Positions 11,826-23,851 are shown, counted from the first letter of the stretch. The stretch is 64,000 nucleotides of DNA from Epiperipatus broadwayi (GCA_028023455.1 JAQFVV010012405.1:8043291-8107290); one strand, 5' to 3'. Translations and numbers: made by a program. The notes: generated from the sequence alone by a model not told the origin.

Positions 11826-12305
11826 TGATAATATGTTGGATTATTTCCATCATCCATCAGTAAATGTTGAATGTATAGAAAATTTAAACTTTATTTAAAT
11901 TTTTTAAATACAGACAATTTTTTATTAATAACACACAAATAGACAACAGAGGTTAGTAATTAAACAACATTTCAAGTAGTACTATTCTTCATTTTCTTTT
12001 CAGGTACTGTTGGCCTGCCCAGTGACAATATTAGCATAGGAGTTGAACTTATGCCTTTAGATATACAAGAATGTAAAGATGTAAGTTTGACTCATATGTT
12101 AATATTGTCACAGGTCAGTCAGCAATACCTGAAGAAGAGTGGAGAATAATACTATTGGGTGCATTGTTTAATTACCAACCCGTGTTGTCTATTTGTGTGA
12201 TTTTACTAACAAGTTGTTTGTATTTGAAAAGTTTAAATAAAGTTTAAATTTTCTATATATTCAACATTTGCTGATAGATGATGGAAAATAGTTTATTATA
12301 TTATC
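11826..12305. mobile_element. Foldback element with about 145-bp arms
   Basis: The left arm (11826-11970) and right arm (about 12155-12305) are imperfect inverted copies. 'gataatatgttgga' with 'catcatccatcag' on the left matches 'ctgatagatgatgg...tattatc' on the right, and 'cacacaaatagacaac' matches 'gttgtctatttgtgtg'. The central 180 bp contains a smaller inverted pair ('gtgacaatattag'/'ttaatattgtcac') and 'gtcagcaatacctgaagaagag', which matches the body of the SINE at 24070-24300. It therefore looks like two SINE-type units joined head to head. A relative lies at 40095-40330. Confidence 0.75.
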
Positions 12306-12817
12306 ATATCTAATATACCATCATCACAAACTTTCAGGTAAATAGTGTCCCTAAAAATTAGGGAGGCGCAACATTTTTTCCAGGAAAAAGGAGGATACTG
12401 ACACAAAAAGTTTGGAAATGATTGCTTTAAATGTTTTCATCATTGAATTCAATATTTGTATTTTTCTCCTATTTGTACATCCTTCCTTAATAATAGTTAT
12501 TTGCAAAAAAAAAATAATCGATATCATCACTAAAAAACACCATATTATATTTTCTTTATTTTCACTATGGAAATGTCTATTCTTATTCTAGTCCTTTATC
12601 TTAACCTTCAATTATCTTTAAATTAAACAATAAAGATGACAATGATTTTCTATTTAACTTCCAGCAATATCTTTGTAAAGTCTCTTAATTATTCTTAATA
12701 ATTCCAAGACTGTTCTCATATTTTCAAGATTTCTTCATAATCTATTTTTATCCATCCTATCATAACTTTTTATTTATATCTAAAAATATAGTAAATAATG
12801 GTTTACTTTCTCTATAA

Positions 12818-13337
12818 CAGTGGTCTTCAACCTTTTCACACCTGTGGACCAGTAAAAATAAGGATAAGGTTTCGCGGAGCAGCAGAAGTCTATAGATAAA
12901 TTTTCTTAAAGATGTAAATTGCGTATCCTTAGAAGAGCATAATTGTTATAACTGATCAAAACAACAATGTTAAAGATACAAAATGCAGTTATATACATAT
13001 GGAGTTTGTATAATAAAAAACTTTTTTTTTTAATTTTGAATTTTTTCAGAAAAGTAATAAAAAATTTAATCCTACCCCCCCCCCATAAACATCCGTGATA
13101 ACTAGAAAAACAAATTAATTTATGTATGATTGATTTGATTTTGTTTTCATTCTGTTTCTTTTTTTTTAATTGGGTAAAAATGAGATGAAAAAATAAATAA
13201 AAATTGTTTATATTAATTAAAAGTTTAAACGTTTATTATTTTGTTATTACAACTTTTCCTGCCAGTCTACCGATGGACCGGTAAAAAAACTTCTGCGGCC
13301 CAGCACCGGTCTGCAGACCAAGGGTTGAAGAACACTG
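12818..13337. mobile_element. hAT MITE with perfect 8-bp TSD
   Basis: The left end CAGTGGTCTTCAACC and the right end GGTTGAAGAACACTG are inverted repeats. A perfect CTCTATAA duplication flanks the element at 12810-12817 and 13338-13345. Just inside each end are paired 'cctgtggacc' and 'ggtctgcagacc' blocks. No transposase can be read inside, so it is non-autonomous. Confidence 0.92.
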
Positions 13338-13345
13338 CTCTATAA

Positions 13346-15880
13346 CATATGTTAATCAATTAATAAAGATCTCAAATGAGTCACATTATCTTAATAACTC
13401 TCTATCACCCAAGGCTTTTCTTATGAACTCATTGATTAAGTTATTTTCTATTGTCACATTTTTTTACATTTTCATTTAATGATTTGACAATCTTTTCTTT
13501 GTTTTTTATTTCCCATCTTCATATATTTTCAATTTTTTTTACCACTCTGCATTATGCCTTATTAATTTTCTCAGCTAATTTCTGATTAAAATAACTCCAT
13601 TTTCATATTAATTCTACTTTTCTCCCCTTAAATAACAAATTTATCTAATTTTAACTCCTCATTGCCCATTTTTTTCTTGGCATCTAGTTTATATCTCTTT
13701 TATGAATGAATTCAGACACTAAAGTTTAATACTTAGAAAATTCACTGTAAAATGAAATGTTTGATATTAAATTAAGGCTAATTTCTGAATTATAAATAAT
13801 AACAATATTATTATACTTATAATTCATACATAATAGATTCCATATTTTTATTATAATTGTTTATATTATATACAATAAAACTGTAGAGGTCCCTATCTTT
13901 GCATTTTCAAGCGCACACTCTTGAGGTTTATTGCCTTAGTAAATATTACTTATGTAATCAATGTGCATTAAATAAATTTATAATAAAACTACAGAATTAT
14001 AAAAATTCTTATTTGTAATAAATATTTGTGACAAATTTAAAATTATAGAAGTGTAGTAATAATAAAATTCACAACCATTATGAATATACATGTAGGAAAT
14101 GAATGATTTTAACCAAAATTCTTTCTGTTGGGAGGAGTTGTAACAGTATATTTTACAAAAAGCTAAGCATTTTTAAAGAAAGAAGTTAATTGAATCAATT
14201 ACAAATCTAATGAAATTGGAAATTAATCTATCACATTCATATATAAAAGGCTATTCTGCTTATCACATGGGTTCAAACTCAACCTCAGTAAACTTGATAA
14301 TTTTTAGTATGGTTTCTTTTTTTTTTCAAAAGTTGCATCATAATTCAGTTATTTGTCTAATATTAACAAATAAATGAATATTTAGCTATTCTCATCTAAA
14401 TTACAAAAACAGTGAGAGGCTTCCTCATTACCCAGCCATAAAAGTTTAATAAATGCTGCGTTCTTTTTTATTATTAGTTTATTAGGGAATGTTGGAGAGT
14501 TTTGGCCTCCTAGAATGGGTTGTTTAAAGATGGCTTTGCTTCATCTTTTCATCTATATATATATGACTAACGAATATAAATAATTAGAATAATTCAGTTT
14601 TCCCAATAAAATTTGACTGTTAGTAATGCTTATTTTTAAATATTTATTCATTGTATGCATTTCTATCCATACACATGGTTGTCGTTTTCATCCATTATTC
14701 AGGTTTATTATAATTTAGTCAATAAATAGGTATCCCCCCCCACACACACACACAATTGACTTATTAATTCCAATATATAAATTATATTCCTCATAGTCAT
14801 TTTCTTTACGAATTTCATTTATATTTTTATTTGGGTATATATATATCAATTTATTCAGCATTCTATTCAGACATAAATTTCATAATATTCACACATCTGG
14901 ATATTATGATTTTGATAGACAATGATTAAAGATAAGATTGTCATCAACCAAAAGACTGGCATTGGAAAGTCGAATGCTACTGATCTCGGAAAAACCAAAT
15001 CCAAGCACAAATCGTGGCAATGCTGATTATACTACAAGAACTTAAAAATTATTCATACTGTGAAGTCAGTCACAAAATAAAATGTTTATTTTAAAAAAGA
15101 GAGTGATTTGACATGTGATGATTTCTCAAAAAAAATCATATGATTTTAAATTATGGGTTTGTTTTATAATTTTTGTATTCTCTGGAGCTGAGTTCATGAA
15201 TCGCGGCCCAATATTACTTCCGGTGCTCAAACTTCTGGTGAACTCACGAGCAATAAATCACTTGATTATTTTTTTATATATAGTTTTTGAATCATATGGT
15301 TAATTGCTGGAAAATCAGACGGGAATTAAAACACTCTATCGACTGATTCAGCAATTAACAGTTCCAGTGAATAATTTTTTCACGTAACTAAACTTTTAAC
15401 AATATCCTACAAATTAAAATAAAGTGAAAATCGTCGAAGTTTTCTAACTACGTCACAATAATTAACGGTCTGAGAGATTCTTCGAAAAATGATGCTACAC
15501 ATTACTCTTTCCATAGAAATCAAATTATTATGAAGTCGGGGGGGGGGGACTTATTGATGACATTACTTATTGTAATCACGTTAAAGCTTTTTGAATACTT
15601 TTGATGATTAAATTTATGTTGTTTCCATATTCACAGACTAATAACAATTATTAAAAGATAGACAAAATATTTCAAAAATATCTAATAAATATTATTATTG
15701 CAAACGAAGGAATTCACGTCTTTTTTAAAAAATTCTCCTTTATCTTGGCAAGCTGACTGATTTGTTTAGACTTTTGAGTTAATTAGTATTTCTTTCATTT
15801 CATAACATTTAGCTAGCATTCAAAAAACGCCCGTTTGTAAATTGAATTCCTAGTAATTTGCAGCGAATAAATACTAAATT
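13346..15880. other. AT-rich spacer, no gene
   Basis: No supported gene. It contains a copy of the short dispersed repeat (13881-13945), a C/CA run at 14733-14753 and a G11 run near 15539-15549. A 62-codon frame at 15115-15303 has no recognisable features. Confidence 0.5.
13881..13945 (-). repeat. Short dispersed repeat, second copy
   Basis: On the minus strand it reads AATATTTACTAAGGC...ACCTC, then a spacer of about 25 bp, then AGGGACCTCTACAG, matching 5682-5743. The middle differs ('gtgtgcgcttgaaaatgcaaag'). Confidence 0.55.
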
Positions 15881-15889
15881 ATAATGATT

Positions 15890-16150
15890 AAAAAACAAAA
15901 AAAGGCATACAGCATTATTACTCGAGAGTTCGTTCATAAGAAGTTCGATCTTCGAGCGAGCAAAATCGATCTTGGGACACCCTCTTCCCTCGATTCTAAG
16001 TCGGACGCTCTATCAACTACGACAAACTGCGCTGCGCAAGGTAAAAAAGGCATAAACTTTATTGGTCGAGAGTTCATAAGAAGTTCGAGCGCCACAATCA
16101 ATCCTGGGTCATCCCGTTCTCAAGCCGGATGATCTATCAATTACGCTAAA
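15890..16150 (-). repeat. Two tandem tRNA-like SINE units
   Basis: Two diverged units of about 125-130 bp lie head to tail. On the minus strand each has a tRNA-like 5' region: 'gtaattgatagatcatccg' in the 16150-side unit and 'gtagttgatagagcgtccg' in the other, both A-box-like. Each is followed about 30 bp later by a B-box-like segment ('gacccaggattgattg' and 'gtcccaagatcgattttg'), then 'cttctt...gaactc'. The A/B spacing suggests a tRNA-derived promoter. The duplicated head is odd: either a dimeric SINE or a local duplication. No TSD was found. Confidence 0.6.
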
Positions 16151-16587
16151 TTGCGCAGGGAACTATAATGATGAAGATATATGATGACAAAGAGCAAGGA
16201 ATTGATGAAGGCTGTTTCTGCCAAAAATGCATCTTGGTGTGCATTTTTTGTATGAATTTATATTTTTAAGTGTGTGTAGAATTTGAAAGTTTTATAGTAT
16301 AATTCGTATGGCCAATGACAAAAATATAAGAGCGTGAATTTTAACACTTGCTACTGAAATTATAGTAAGAGTGAACAAATTATATTCTGAATTTATTTTC
16401 GTCACTTTTCTGAATATTTAAAATATACTATATAGTGGTCCTCTCTTATATATAGCCATATATTTTCAAGTCTAAATCACGAAGAATAACAAATCCTACA
16501 ATATATATATATGCTTAACAGTCATACACAAAATACAATTTAATTTTTCAAAAATTATTAAAAACTAAATTGAATAATACAGCTATA

Positions 16588-16704
16588 GTTAAGCGTTGTT
16601 AGTCGAGAGGTCATCGCACCCGCCTTGCAAGCAAGTAGTTGGTTGCAGACGGGTATGGGTTCGCGTCCCGGCAGAAGCTATGACATATGAAAAATAATAA
16701 TAAT
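16588..16704 (+). mobile_element. tRNA-derived SINE with TSD
   Basis: Starts with a tRNA-like head at 16592-16677: 'gtcgagaggtcatcgc' in the A-box region, an anticodon-like loop CTTGCAA, an extended arm, and 'gggttcgcgtcccgg' in the B-box region. It ends 'atgacatatg' plus an (AAT)n tail. Flanks AATACAGCTATA (16576-16587) and AATATAGCTATA (16705-16716) form a 12-bp TSD with one mismatch. Same family as the copies at 23346, 33557, 35107 and 39945. It is short, head plus tail, with no LINE-derived body visible. Confidence 0.85.
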
Positions 16705-16716
16705 AATATAGCTATA

Positions 16717-17039
16717 AAAAATGCTGAAGTAATAAACGTAGAGAGAGAGAGAGAGAAATCACATCTAACGAGAAAAGCTATCAAATGATTATTGCACTAA
16801 AATAGCATAGAGAGCTATGAACCTAAAACCTCTAGCGTTTGTGTATGCTATACATTGCTCAAGACATAACAGACTGAATATACAGTGTGAAAAAGTGATT
16901 GTAAAATATTCAGAACTCTCATCTCTCACAATACTGTGTAGTAATAGTGTTTTAATCTCCCAGTATCATAGCTAAATTATTGAGCAAGCAAAAAGTTGAT
17001 ACTAATTTTGTCTACAGCATTATTTGTTTTCATGAGAAA
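16717..17039. other. Spacer with GA microsatellite
   Basis: Contains an (AG)n tract at about 16740-16757. Otherwise no gene or repeat was recognised. Confidence 0.4.
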
Positions 17040-17285
17040 TGATTTTATTCAGGGATAAATGCAAGAATAAAATTTCATTTAATGTGGATATAAACTGGAT
17101 TCCAAAAGATTGTAAAAGACCTAGAGAGAGACCACATGTGAGATGGATGGATAAAATAAGAACATGTGCTGGGGTGATGTGGGAAAGAGAGGCTAGAAGT
17201 TGAAAAAAATGGATTGAATTTAGAGAGACTTTCATTCTGCAGTGAGTCAATAATGGTTGAAAATGATGATGATGATGATGATTTA
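17040..17285 (+). mobile_element. 3' terminal fragment of an RTE-like LINE
   Basis: Matches the last 180 bp or so of the RTE copy at 56737-58385: 'aactggattccaaaagattg', then 'agaccacatgtgagatgg', then the region coding W-I-K/E-L/F and 'ctgcagtg'. It ends in the family's (GAT)n tail at 17260-17282. The reading frame is broken by a stop where the family has a codon for Arg or Lys. It is a severely 5'-truncated insertion. Confidence 0.85.
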
Positions 17286-17560
17286 ACATCTATTTTAAAT
17301 TGGTCATACTCATACTCATTTTAAATAACCAAAGATCTATCTCATTCCCAATATATAGTATTATAATTTTATTGTTCAAATATATAATATATTCACAACA
17401 ATCATTTCTATAATCAATATTATAACAAAATACAATCTCAATCTCTAAATTGTTAAGCAAACAAAAATATATCATATACATAATATATTTCAATAAAGAG
17501 GTACTAATGATTGGTTCTCTCCCCAAGTTGTTTGCAATACTACTCTAGTTCAATGCATGT

Positions 17561-17892
17561 GTTGCATATTAATACAGTTTAGCTATTCACCACAAAAAAT
17601 GTTAAGATCATGAGTTACAACATGAAATTTGATAGAGTGTTTCAGACATTAACTCATGTTGGAATAGCATACTAACATTGAATTTTATTTTAAATTGGAC
17701 AAAATTGCTACTGAGATGTTTGAAATCATTTAAAGAAAGCCATAATATTTTCCAAACTTTATAAAATTTTATAGTAGCAGGATGATTTATTGAAGATATG
17801 AAACATACAATCACATTTCATGACATAACTGGTGATCCAAACATGTTAACATCTTAAAAATTGTTGTGGTGAATAACTAAACTATGTTGCTA
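17561..17892. mobile_element. MITE/foldback with about 70-bp inverted ends
   Basis: The left end 'acagtttagctattcaccac' pairs with the right end 'gtggtgaataactaaactat'. Further in, 'ttaagatcatgag' and 'acatgaaatttgat' find imperfect partners. A TIR-bearing element of 332 bp with no coding potential. TSD uncertain. Confidence 0.7.
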
Positions 17893-18220
17893 CAAAACAC
17901 ATATTGATTTAGAGATTGTTCTGCAGGAATCTTGCAGAAAGAATCATCATCTTTTAAATGAGATACTTTGTGTACAGAAAGCAAATTTATGCAATGACAA
18001 AATGTGAGAATGAAATTTTGTTTAATGTTTGAGTGATGTCCAATGATGGCACTCATATAAGCAATGTGAGTGCGAAATTTTCTGAAACTATAGAAAAAGG
18101 ACTCAATGGATGTGGAGACCTACTATATATGGTAAACTGATACTCATATTTTAGCATAGATAACTGAGTCATTAGAAGTTATACCATGCCAACCTTTAAA
18201 AAACACTTATCTTCAATCTA

Positions 18221-18507
18221 CTCCAGAGCCATCTAGTGTAAGGACTAATTAATGGATATGAAATTGCAGAGTACAATAAAATCACCGTTTTAGATTTTTT
18301 TAAAACATTCAGATTATTAATATAAATAGTATGATGAAATAAATGATGGTGGCTAGACATCTCAGTATATTGGTTCTTACTTTGAATCTTAATCTCCACT
18401 AATAAAGGCAAAAACCACAAACCAATCATCCTGGACTTGGATATTTTACAACACTACATCATTTTCCATCCATTGATTACTCAAACTTATAATAGATAAC
18501 TCTGGAG
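18221..18507. mobile_element. TIR element, 'CTCCAGAG' ends
   Basis: The inverted ends are CTCCAGAGCCATCTAG on the left and the complement of 'ataactctggag' on the right. Further in, 'taaggactaattaatggat' opposes 'atccattgattactcaaac'. The 'agtaatcaatgga' core is shared with the terminal regions of HH3 elements and with 21231-21410, so these may be old relatives. The interior has no hammerhead that I can see. Confidence 0.6.
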
Positions 18508-19244
18508 CAGGATGGATATAATTGCTCTTGAAAGCATATAAACAGGCATATAAAAATTATAGAATATGTTGTTGATGTAATCTTTTAAGGTAATAGCTAT
18601 AACTTTTATAAATAAAAGAAATATTCAAATAATCATAAATATGGAATTGGTTTCTTATTATCTATACTTGCTAAATGAGCATAGATAAAAAATAATAGAG
18701 AAATTTGAACAGCAATAATAAAACAAGAGCAAATCTCTATTCTAATGCTACCTGTAATAAGCTGATATGATGATGATGTGATGTATGATAGCTTCTCCTT
18801 AAATGGAGTCAAGAATCTCTCAACAATTATGCCCAGAGAAACCTGTTAGCCACTTTATTTTCAATTCCCCAGTCTACGTTTTCCCATATTCTGCTCCATC
18901 CCATTTCCACAACATAATCTTTGTCAACTCTATGGCCTTTATATCTAAATCCCCCTTATCTTTTCCCAAACCCAGCATAAAAACCAATAATTCACTTTCA
19001 GTATAATCACTTTTTTCATATTTATTCTTCCATAACTTCATTATATGTGCCCTTTCTGTTTTCAACCATTTACATTCAATTAACAGATGCCTAGTATTTT
19101 CTATTCCTTACATAATTTACATAATAAATCACACATATTTTTCCACCTACATGTATATTCTCTTGTTGCTAAAGATCCCGTTCAAGCCTTAAACAATAAA
19201 CTACTTTCCTTACTATTATCATATATTAACTCACACCTAATATT

Positions 19245-19814
19245 CTATTTATTTCTATATATATTTAAACTCTTTTTACTCTCCATACTAGTTCTCCATC
19301 TCTCTAACTCCCTATTCTTTATTAATAAATCTATTCTTTTATCCCCTTCATTGCCACTATAACACTCAACAATCCTCCTAACACAATCATCCCATCTTTT
19401 GTATAAATGTACTGATATAAATTCTTTATCCAAATCTTTTGCATACTCCATTACATTTCTCACCCATCTTGTTACCTGCCCTTTACTCATAACCCAATTA
19501 AATACTATTTTGGCTATTCTTTTATTATCCATAAAGTGCAATCTACCAAACATTTTCATTTTACTTTTTGCATCTCTCATATAAAAACTTGACCATCCCA
19601 TTTCTCCTTGAATTGCCTCCCTTGCTGTCCATACATCAGCATCCAATGCATGTCTTCCTACTTCCCTTTGAACTTTTTCTAAGTAATTTAATATCTCTTT
19701 ACTAACATATAATGCATCATTCCCATATGTTAACCCTGCTACTGCAACTCCTTTCCATATAATTCTAACTATATCATATTTATTATATGAAAACACTGTT
19801 AATTTCTTTATCAA
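19245..19814 (-). pseudogene. LINE C-terminal region
   Basis: A 189-codon open block following the RT thumb. It contains G-V-A-V-A-G-L-T-Y-G-N-D, V-Q-R-E-V-G-R-H-A-L-D-A, R-E-A-I-Q-G-E-M-G-W-S-S-F and W-V-R-N-V-M, a pattern common downstream of RT in jockey/CR1/I-type LINEs. The equivalent block in copy 2 is at 63258-62863, and the two match closely, so they belong to one family. Confidence 0.75.
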
Positions 19815-20109
19815 TCCCTTTTTTTTTATTTGCTTTATTTATCAATTTTTTTTCCCATTCATCCAAATAATTTTTCTGATTACTTAAAATAATTCCCAAA
19901 TAACTATATCTATTCACCACATTTAACTTAATATCTCCCAATAAAAATTCTACATCTTCTCTTTCCCCAGTATTAACCACCATTATATTTGATTTTTCTT
20001 CACTGAATTTAATCCCCATCTCTTTACCCACCCTTGCACATGTCATCAGCATAACTTCCATATCTTCTCTTTTTTCTGCACACAAAAATATATCCACAAA
20101 AAAAAAGAC

Positions 20110-21219
20110 CTGACAAAATATGTACTCCCTTACTACCTATTAATGGTATCTCTATACCTCTTCCTACTCTTTCTATTGCTCTTTCTATTTCACTCAAATA
20201 CAACACAAACAAAATAGGTGACATAGAGCATCCTTGCCTTAGTCTCACCCCATTTTTAATTTTAACTGATTTTATATTCCCTAATTGATATATATAATAA
20301 TTATTTTCATATAATTTCTTAATAATACCCACTAAAACTTCATCCATTCCCAAATTTGCTAAACTTATCCATAATCTATTTCTATTTACTCTATCATATG
20401 CCTTCTCTATATCTATAAAACTCATATATAACTGTTTACTTGAATTTCTACTTATATCCATAAGTTGTGTAAGTACAAATAAAATATCTCCTATATGCCT
20501 ATCTAATCTAAAACCTCCTTGCATTTACCCCACTACATTATTCTCTTCCACCATTTTACAACTCTTTTAGCCACCATATATGAGAAAACTTTATATAAAA
20601 CTGATGTTACCGCTATTGGACTATAATTATTTAACTTTCTATGATCCTTACCCTTTTCTTTAAATAATAATCTTACTCTTGTATTACTCCAACTACTCAG
20701 AAAAACTCTATTCTGTGCCATCATATTAAAACAGGATAATAACTTTACTTTTGCCCTATATCCTAAATTCATTACCATCTCTGCTGCCCATCCAACTAAA
20801 CTTCTTGCCTTTCCACTTTTCAATTTCTTCTCTACCTCATTCAGTTCATTTTCTGTGAACCTAATATTTCCATTACTATATGCTTTCATGTTTTCTATCA
20901 CTTTATCCTTTACATCTAACATCTTTTCTATATTCATTACATATCTATTTAAGATTCTCTCTAAATCTTCTCTAGAGCTACTTTCTATTCCCTCATCATC
21001 TAGTAATACTATCTCTCTCTCCCTTACAATTTTCCTTTTAATGTAATTCCAAAATTTTTTACTCCCATCTCTTCCACCTTTATTAATATCCTCCAACAAT
21101 TTACTATTCAATTTCATTCTGTTTTTATAATTATCTATTTTAGACAACTTTTTCTTTTCTAAGTACTTTTCCCATTTAGCATTAATATCTTTTTTACTTT
21201 CCTTGTTCTTAATAACCAT
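20110..21219 (-). pseudogene. LINE reverse transcriptase, N-terminal two thirds
   Basis: Two adjacent open blocks (228 and about 140 relevant codons) separated by one stop at about 20526-20530 and one small gap. Seen motifs are S-G-K-A-R (replacing the usual G-K-A-x-G), R-L-L-F-K-E-K-G-K, N-N-Y-S-P-I-A, Q-G-G-F-R-L-D-R-H, F-I-D-I-E-K-A-Y-D and R-Q-G-C-S-M-S-P. The first catalytic Asp (in F-I-D) is kept. The second pair is lost in the frameshifted A-run at 20098-20108. Not functional. Confidence 0.75.
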
Positions 21220-21230
21220 CTACTGTAGAG

Positions 21231-21410
21231 CCATCTATAATAAACTTTGAGTAATCAATGATTATCAGATGGAAATATAGCCCCTAACTTATTTGTGTCT
21301 TTTTATCTTTATCAGTGATTCTTGAAATAAAGCTAATGCCAGTCAGCAGATGAAGAATAAATATTTTACTATCCGGTAATTAGTGATTACTTAAACTTGT
21401 TATAGATGGT
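21231..21410 (-). mobile_element. Old HH3-related MITE
   Basis: The inverted ends are CCATCTATAATAAAC on the left and the complement of 'aacttgttatagatgg' on the right, each followed inward by 'gagtaatcaatg'-like sequence. On the minus strand the middle reads 'cactgataaagat...gacacaaa...gttaggggctatatt'. This lines up with the HH3 hammerhead at 24658-24699 but with a broken core (CTGATAA, no GAAA). It is probably a decayed HH3 relative lying just 5' of the LINE. Confidence 0.55.
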
Positions 21411-21423
21411 ATTGCATAAGTTT

Positions 21424-21520
21424 AAAAAATGGAATGATTTGTTGTTATTATTATCCTATGAAATTTGTTATAAAAAATGGAATGATTTGTTGTTATTATT
21501 ATCCTATGAAATTTGTTATA
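21424..21520 (+). repeat. 48-49-bp tandem duplication
   Basis: The block 'aaaaaatggaatgatttg' through 'cctatgaaatttgttata' occurs twice in direct succession with essentially no differences, implying a recent local duplication. Confidence 0.9.
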
Positions 21521-23326
21521 GTAGTTGGCTTGACATTTCTAGAACAAATGTGAGCCAAGGAAGGTAAAAAAAAAAGGGGTCGATTTGTTTTATTAAATAG
21601 TTGTAGTCATTTTACCATTTTGGTGCTTAAACATCATCTGCTATTTCTATTACTAATCTAAGTTTTAAAAAATGATTAATAAATTGTTGACTGGAAAATA
21701 TAGCTATTTTTTCTTTTATAAAATTATTCTGTTAATCATAATATACTATAATTCCTAAATATACATAATCATCATTAACAATTACCCAACATTCAATTTT
21801 TATTTACTTAACATATGGATTTTTTAAAAATAACTACTAAAAAAATCTGAACATATTCCAAAGTAGAGAAAGAATCACTGGTGACTTTATTAAGTCCTTC
21901 AATTCTGTTATTGTAGACATAGAATTGACAATCATTAGCTACATGGTTTATAGTTTGTAATTGACCACATGTACGAGTCTGTTAAATTATATTTATAAAG
22001 CAGATGAACATAATGACTATTGGCATTTTGAATCTATTTAGCCAACAATAATATTTACTAAGATGAAATCCAGCTAGCTTTATTGTTGGACCTGGAAAAT
22101 TTTGTTAGGAATCTCATAAAACATCTGTATATTATGCCAAAACAAAAAAAATTTGACAGAACTTTCAGAAAGAGATTGATTTGAGATGACTTTTAGACAG
22201 TAAAAGTACATTGATTTGTTGGCCCAGATAAAAATCTTAAGTTAAATAAAAGCATCATAAAAATTGCTACAAAATTTTTTCATAGGAGCCATGAATCTTC
22301 ATCTTCCGACATTTCAGAAAAAAAATATATTTCCCCCCTAATTCAACATTGGCTGAAATTATCTGAAACGTTTGTGCTATGTATTAAATTTTTCAAATCG
22401 CATCTCAAATACTAAGTTTCATTTCTAATATTATTTATTGAATTAAATACTTGAATTCATGATAAATCTGATTTACTCAATATTTTTTTATATATTTTCT
22501 GGGAAAAAACTTCTGACATCTGATGGAGAAATGTATAAAAAACAGGAAATCATTGTAAAGAAGTACATTTGAGTGCTTCAGTAACAACTAACTGATTATC
22601 CAGAGGTCAGCTGTGGACACTCTTTCGCCAAATAGGACACAATATTTATCATTATGATAAGGAAGCTGTCTATAAATTATTTTCTATATTTTAAAAAATA
22701 TTTTAGCTTCTAAATTAGATAGAAAACTTTATTATCATCATATATAAAACCATCTGGGTAGCCCATCGTAAATATCTATAAATCAGCTGTTTTCTTATCA
22801 ATTACAATGTATTCAGTAGTCATTGGCTTGCTGTCTTTCACTTTCTACCCTTATTACTGTGATATCTCTTCCCCAGTTGTATTATTCTTATTTTTTTAGG
22901 TATTTTTGGTAGACGCCTTAATGAGTATGGTTTTTAAATAAATGATATATATCATAGATGTGTGCATATGCTAAGTGTGTGTGTTATTTGAAATGAAATA
23001 GCTATGATGCCATGTACTTATAGATGGACTTGAAACAAAATGCTATAAATATTGGAAAACTATACTTGTTTCAAATATTTAATTCTCTGAATCTATATTT
23101 TACAAGAGCTTCTTTGTAACAAAACACATATATATATATATCTAAAAAATGAGTCCAAATGTCACTTTCTCCCATTGCAATTTTGTTATAATCATAATTT
23201 TCTTAAGTGTACCTAACTCTAAATTGAACCAAATCAATATGATCAATAGTAAAAAAATGATTTTTAATTAAATAAATTTAATTATCATAACCTATGCACA
23301 CTGTCTTAATATTCAATCGTTATCAA
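21521..23326. other. AT-rich spacer, no gene
   Basis: No supported gene or repeat boundary. It carries (TA)n at about 23128-23142. Confidence 0.45.
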
Positions 23327-23345
23327 AGCTCATAATTCAGTGTTT

Positions 23346-23449
23346 TTTTTTCCCATATATTATAGCATCAGCTGGGAAGTGAACCCGCTAACCCGGGACA
23401 ACTGCTTGTAAAGCAGCTGTCGCTGACCTCTCAACCACCAATGGTTGAC
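23346..23449 (-). mobile_element. tRNA-derived SINE with 19-bp TSD
   Basis: Flanked by a perfect AGCTCATAATTCAGTGTTT at 23327-23345 and 23450-23468. On the minus strand the head reads 'ggttgagaggtcagcg' (A-box region), a CTTTACAA loop (UAC-like anticodon), and 'gggttcacttcccag' (B-box region), ending 'atgctataatatatggg' and a short A-run. Confidence 0.92.
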
Positions 23450-23851
23450 AGCTCATAATTCAGTGTTTACTACAGAATTTTCCTTTTCTAAACAGGTGAA
23501 ATTTTGAACCACAACTGGTTTAGAAAATAGTAACCAGTTTATCTATAAAAAATTATGACTTCTAGAGGTCATGTGGCATTTGAATATCTAAGTAATAGAT
23601 TGATTACATTAATTTCATCCTATTGACCAAATGGATTTTTTTTTCCTTTACTCAGTTAAGAATCAGTTTACAACGCATTTTCTATCTTTGGGTAAACCAC
23701 ACAGTGAATCAGTTTAACTCATACTATATTGTTACAATTTAATTTTATTACTCATAATAAAATATATCTGAGTCTATTTATCCTGAGCTTTTCTGGATTC
23801 AATTTTTTATCCCGTTTTTCTGTTGAAATTACGAATAGTCTAAAATCAGTT

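Larger units (their letters stand above)
18830..21220 (-). mobile_element. Jockey/CR1-like non-LTR retrotransposon, copy 1
   Basis: A 5'-truncated LINE on the minus strand. Blocks in order: 21219-20533 (pre-RT region and RT fingers with N-N-Y-S-P-I-A-V-T-S-V-L-Y-K), 20524-20110 (palm with F-I-D-I-E-K-A-Y-D-R and G-V-R-L-R-Q-G-C-S-M-S-P-I-L-F), 20097-19783 (region after the catalytic box) and 19814-19245 (C-terminal region with V-Q-R-E-V-G-R-H-A-L and G-W-S-S-F). Decayed C-terminal sequence runs to about 18830. An A-run at 20098-20108 causes a frameshift where the second copy has L-A-D-D, so the catalytic pair is destroyed. The 3' boundary near 18830 is shared with copy 2 ('cccagagaaacctgttagcc'). 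Confidence 0.8.

Noticed and set aside
16592-16677. Functional tRNA gene
   Set aside because: It has a TSD, an A-rich tail and several dispersed relatives, and the arms do not give a clean cloverleaf. It is a SINE head.
17261-17283. Independent (GAT)n microsatellite
   Set aside because: The same trinucleotide tail ends the RTE copies at 50825 and 58363, so it is the 3' tail of the LINE.
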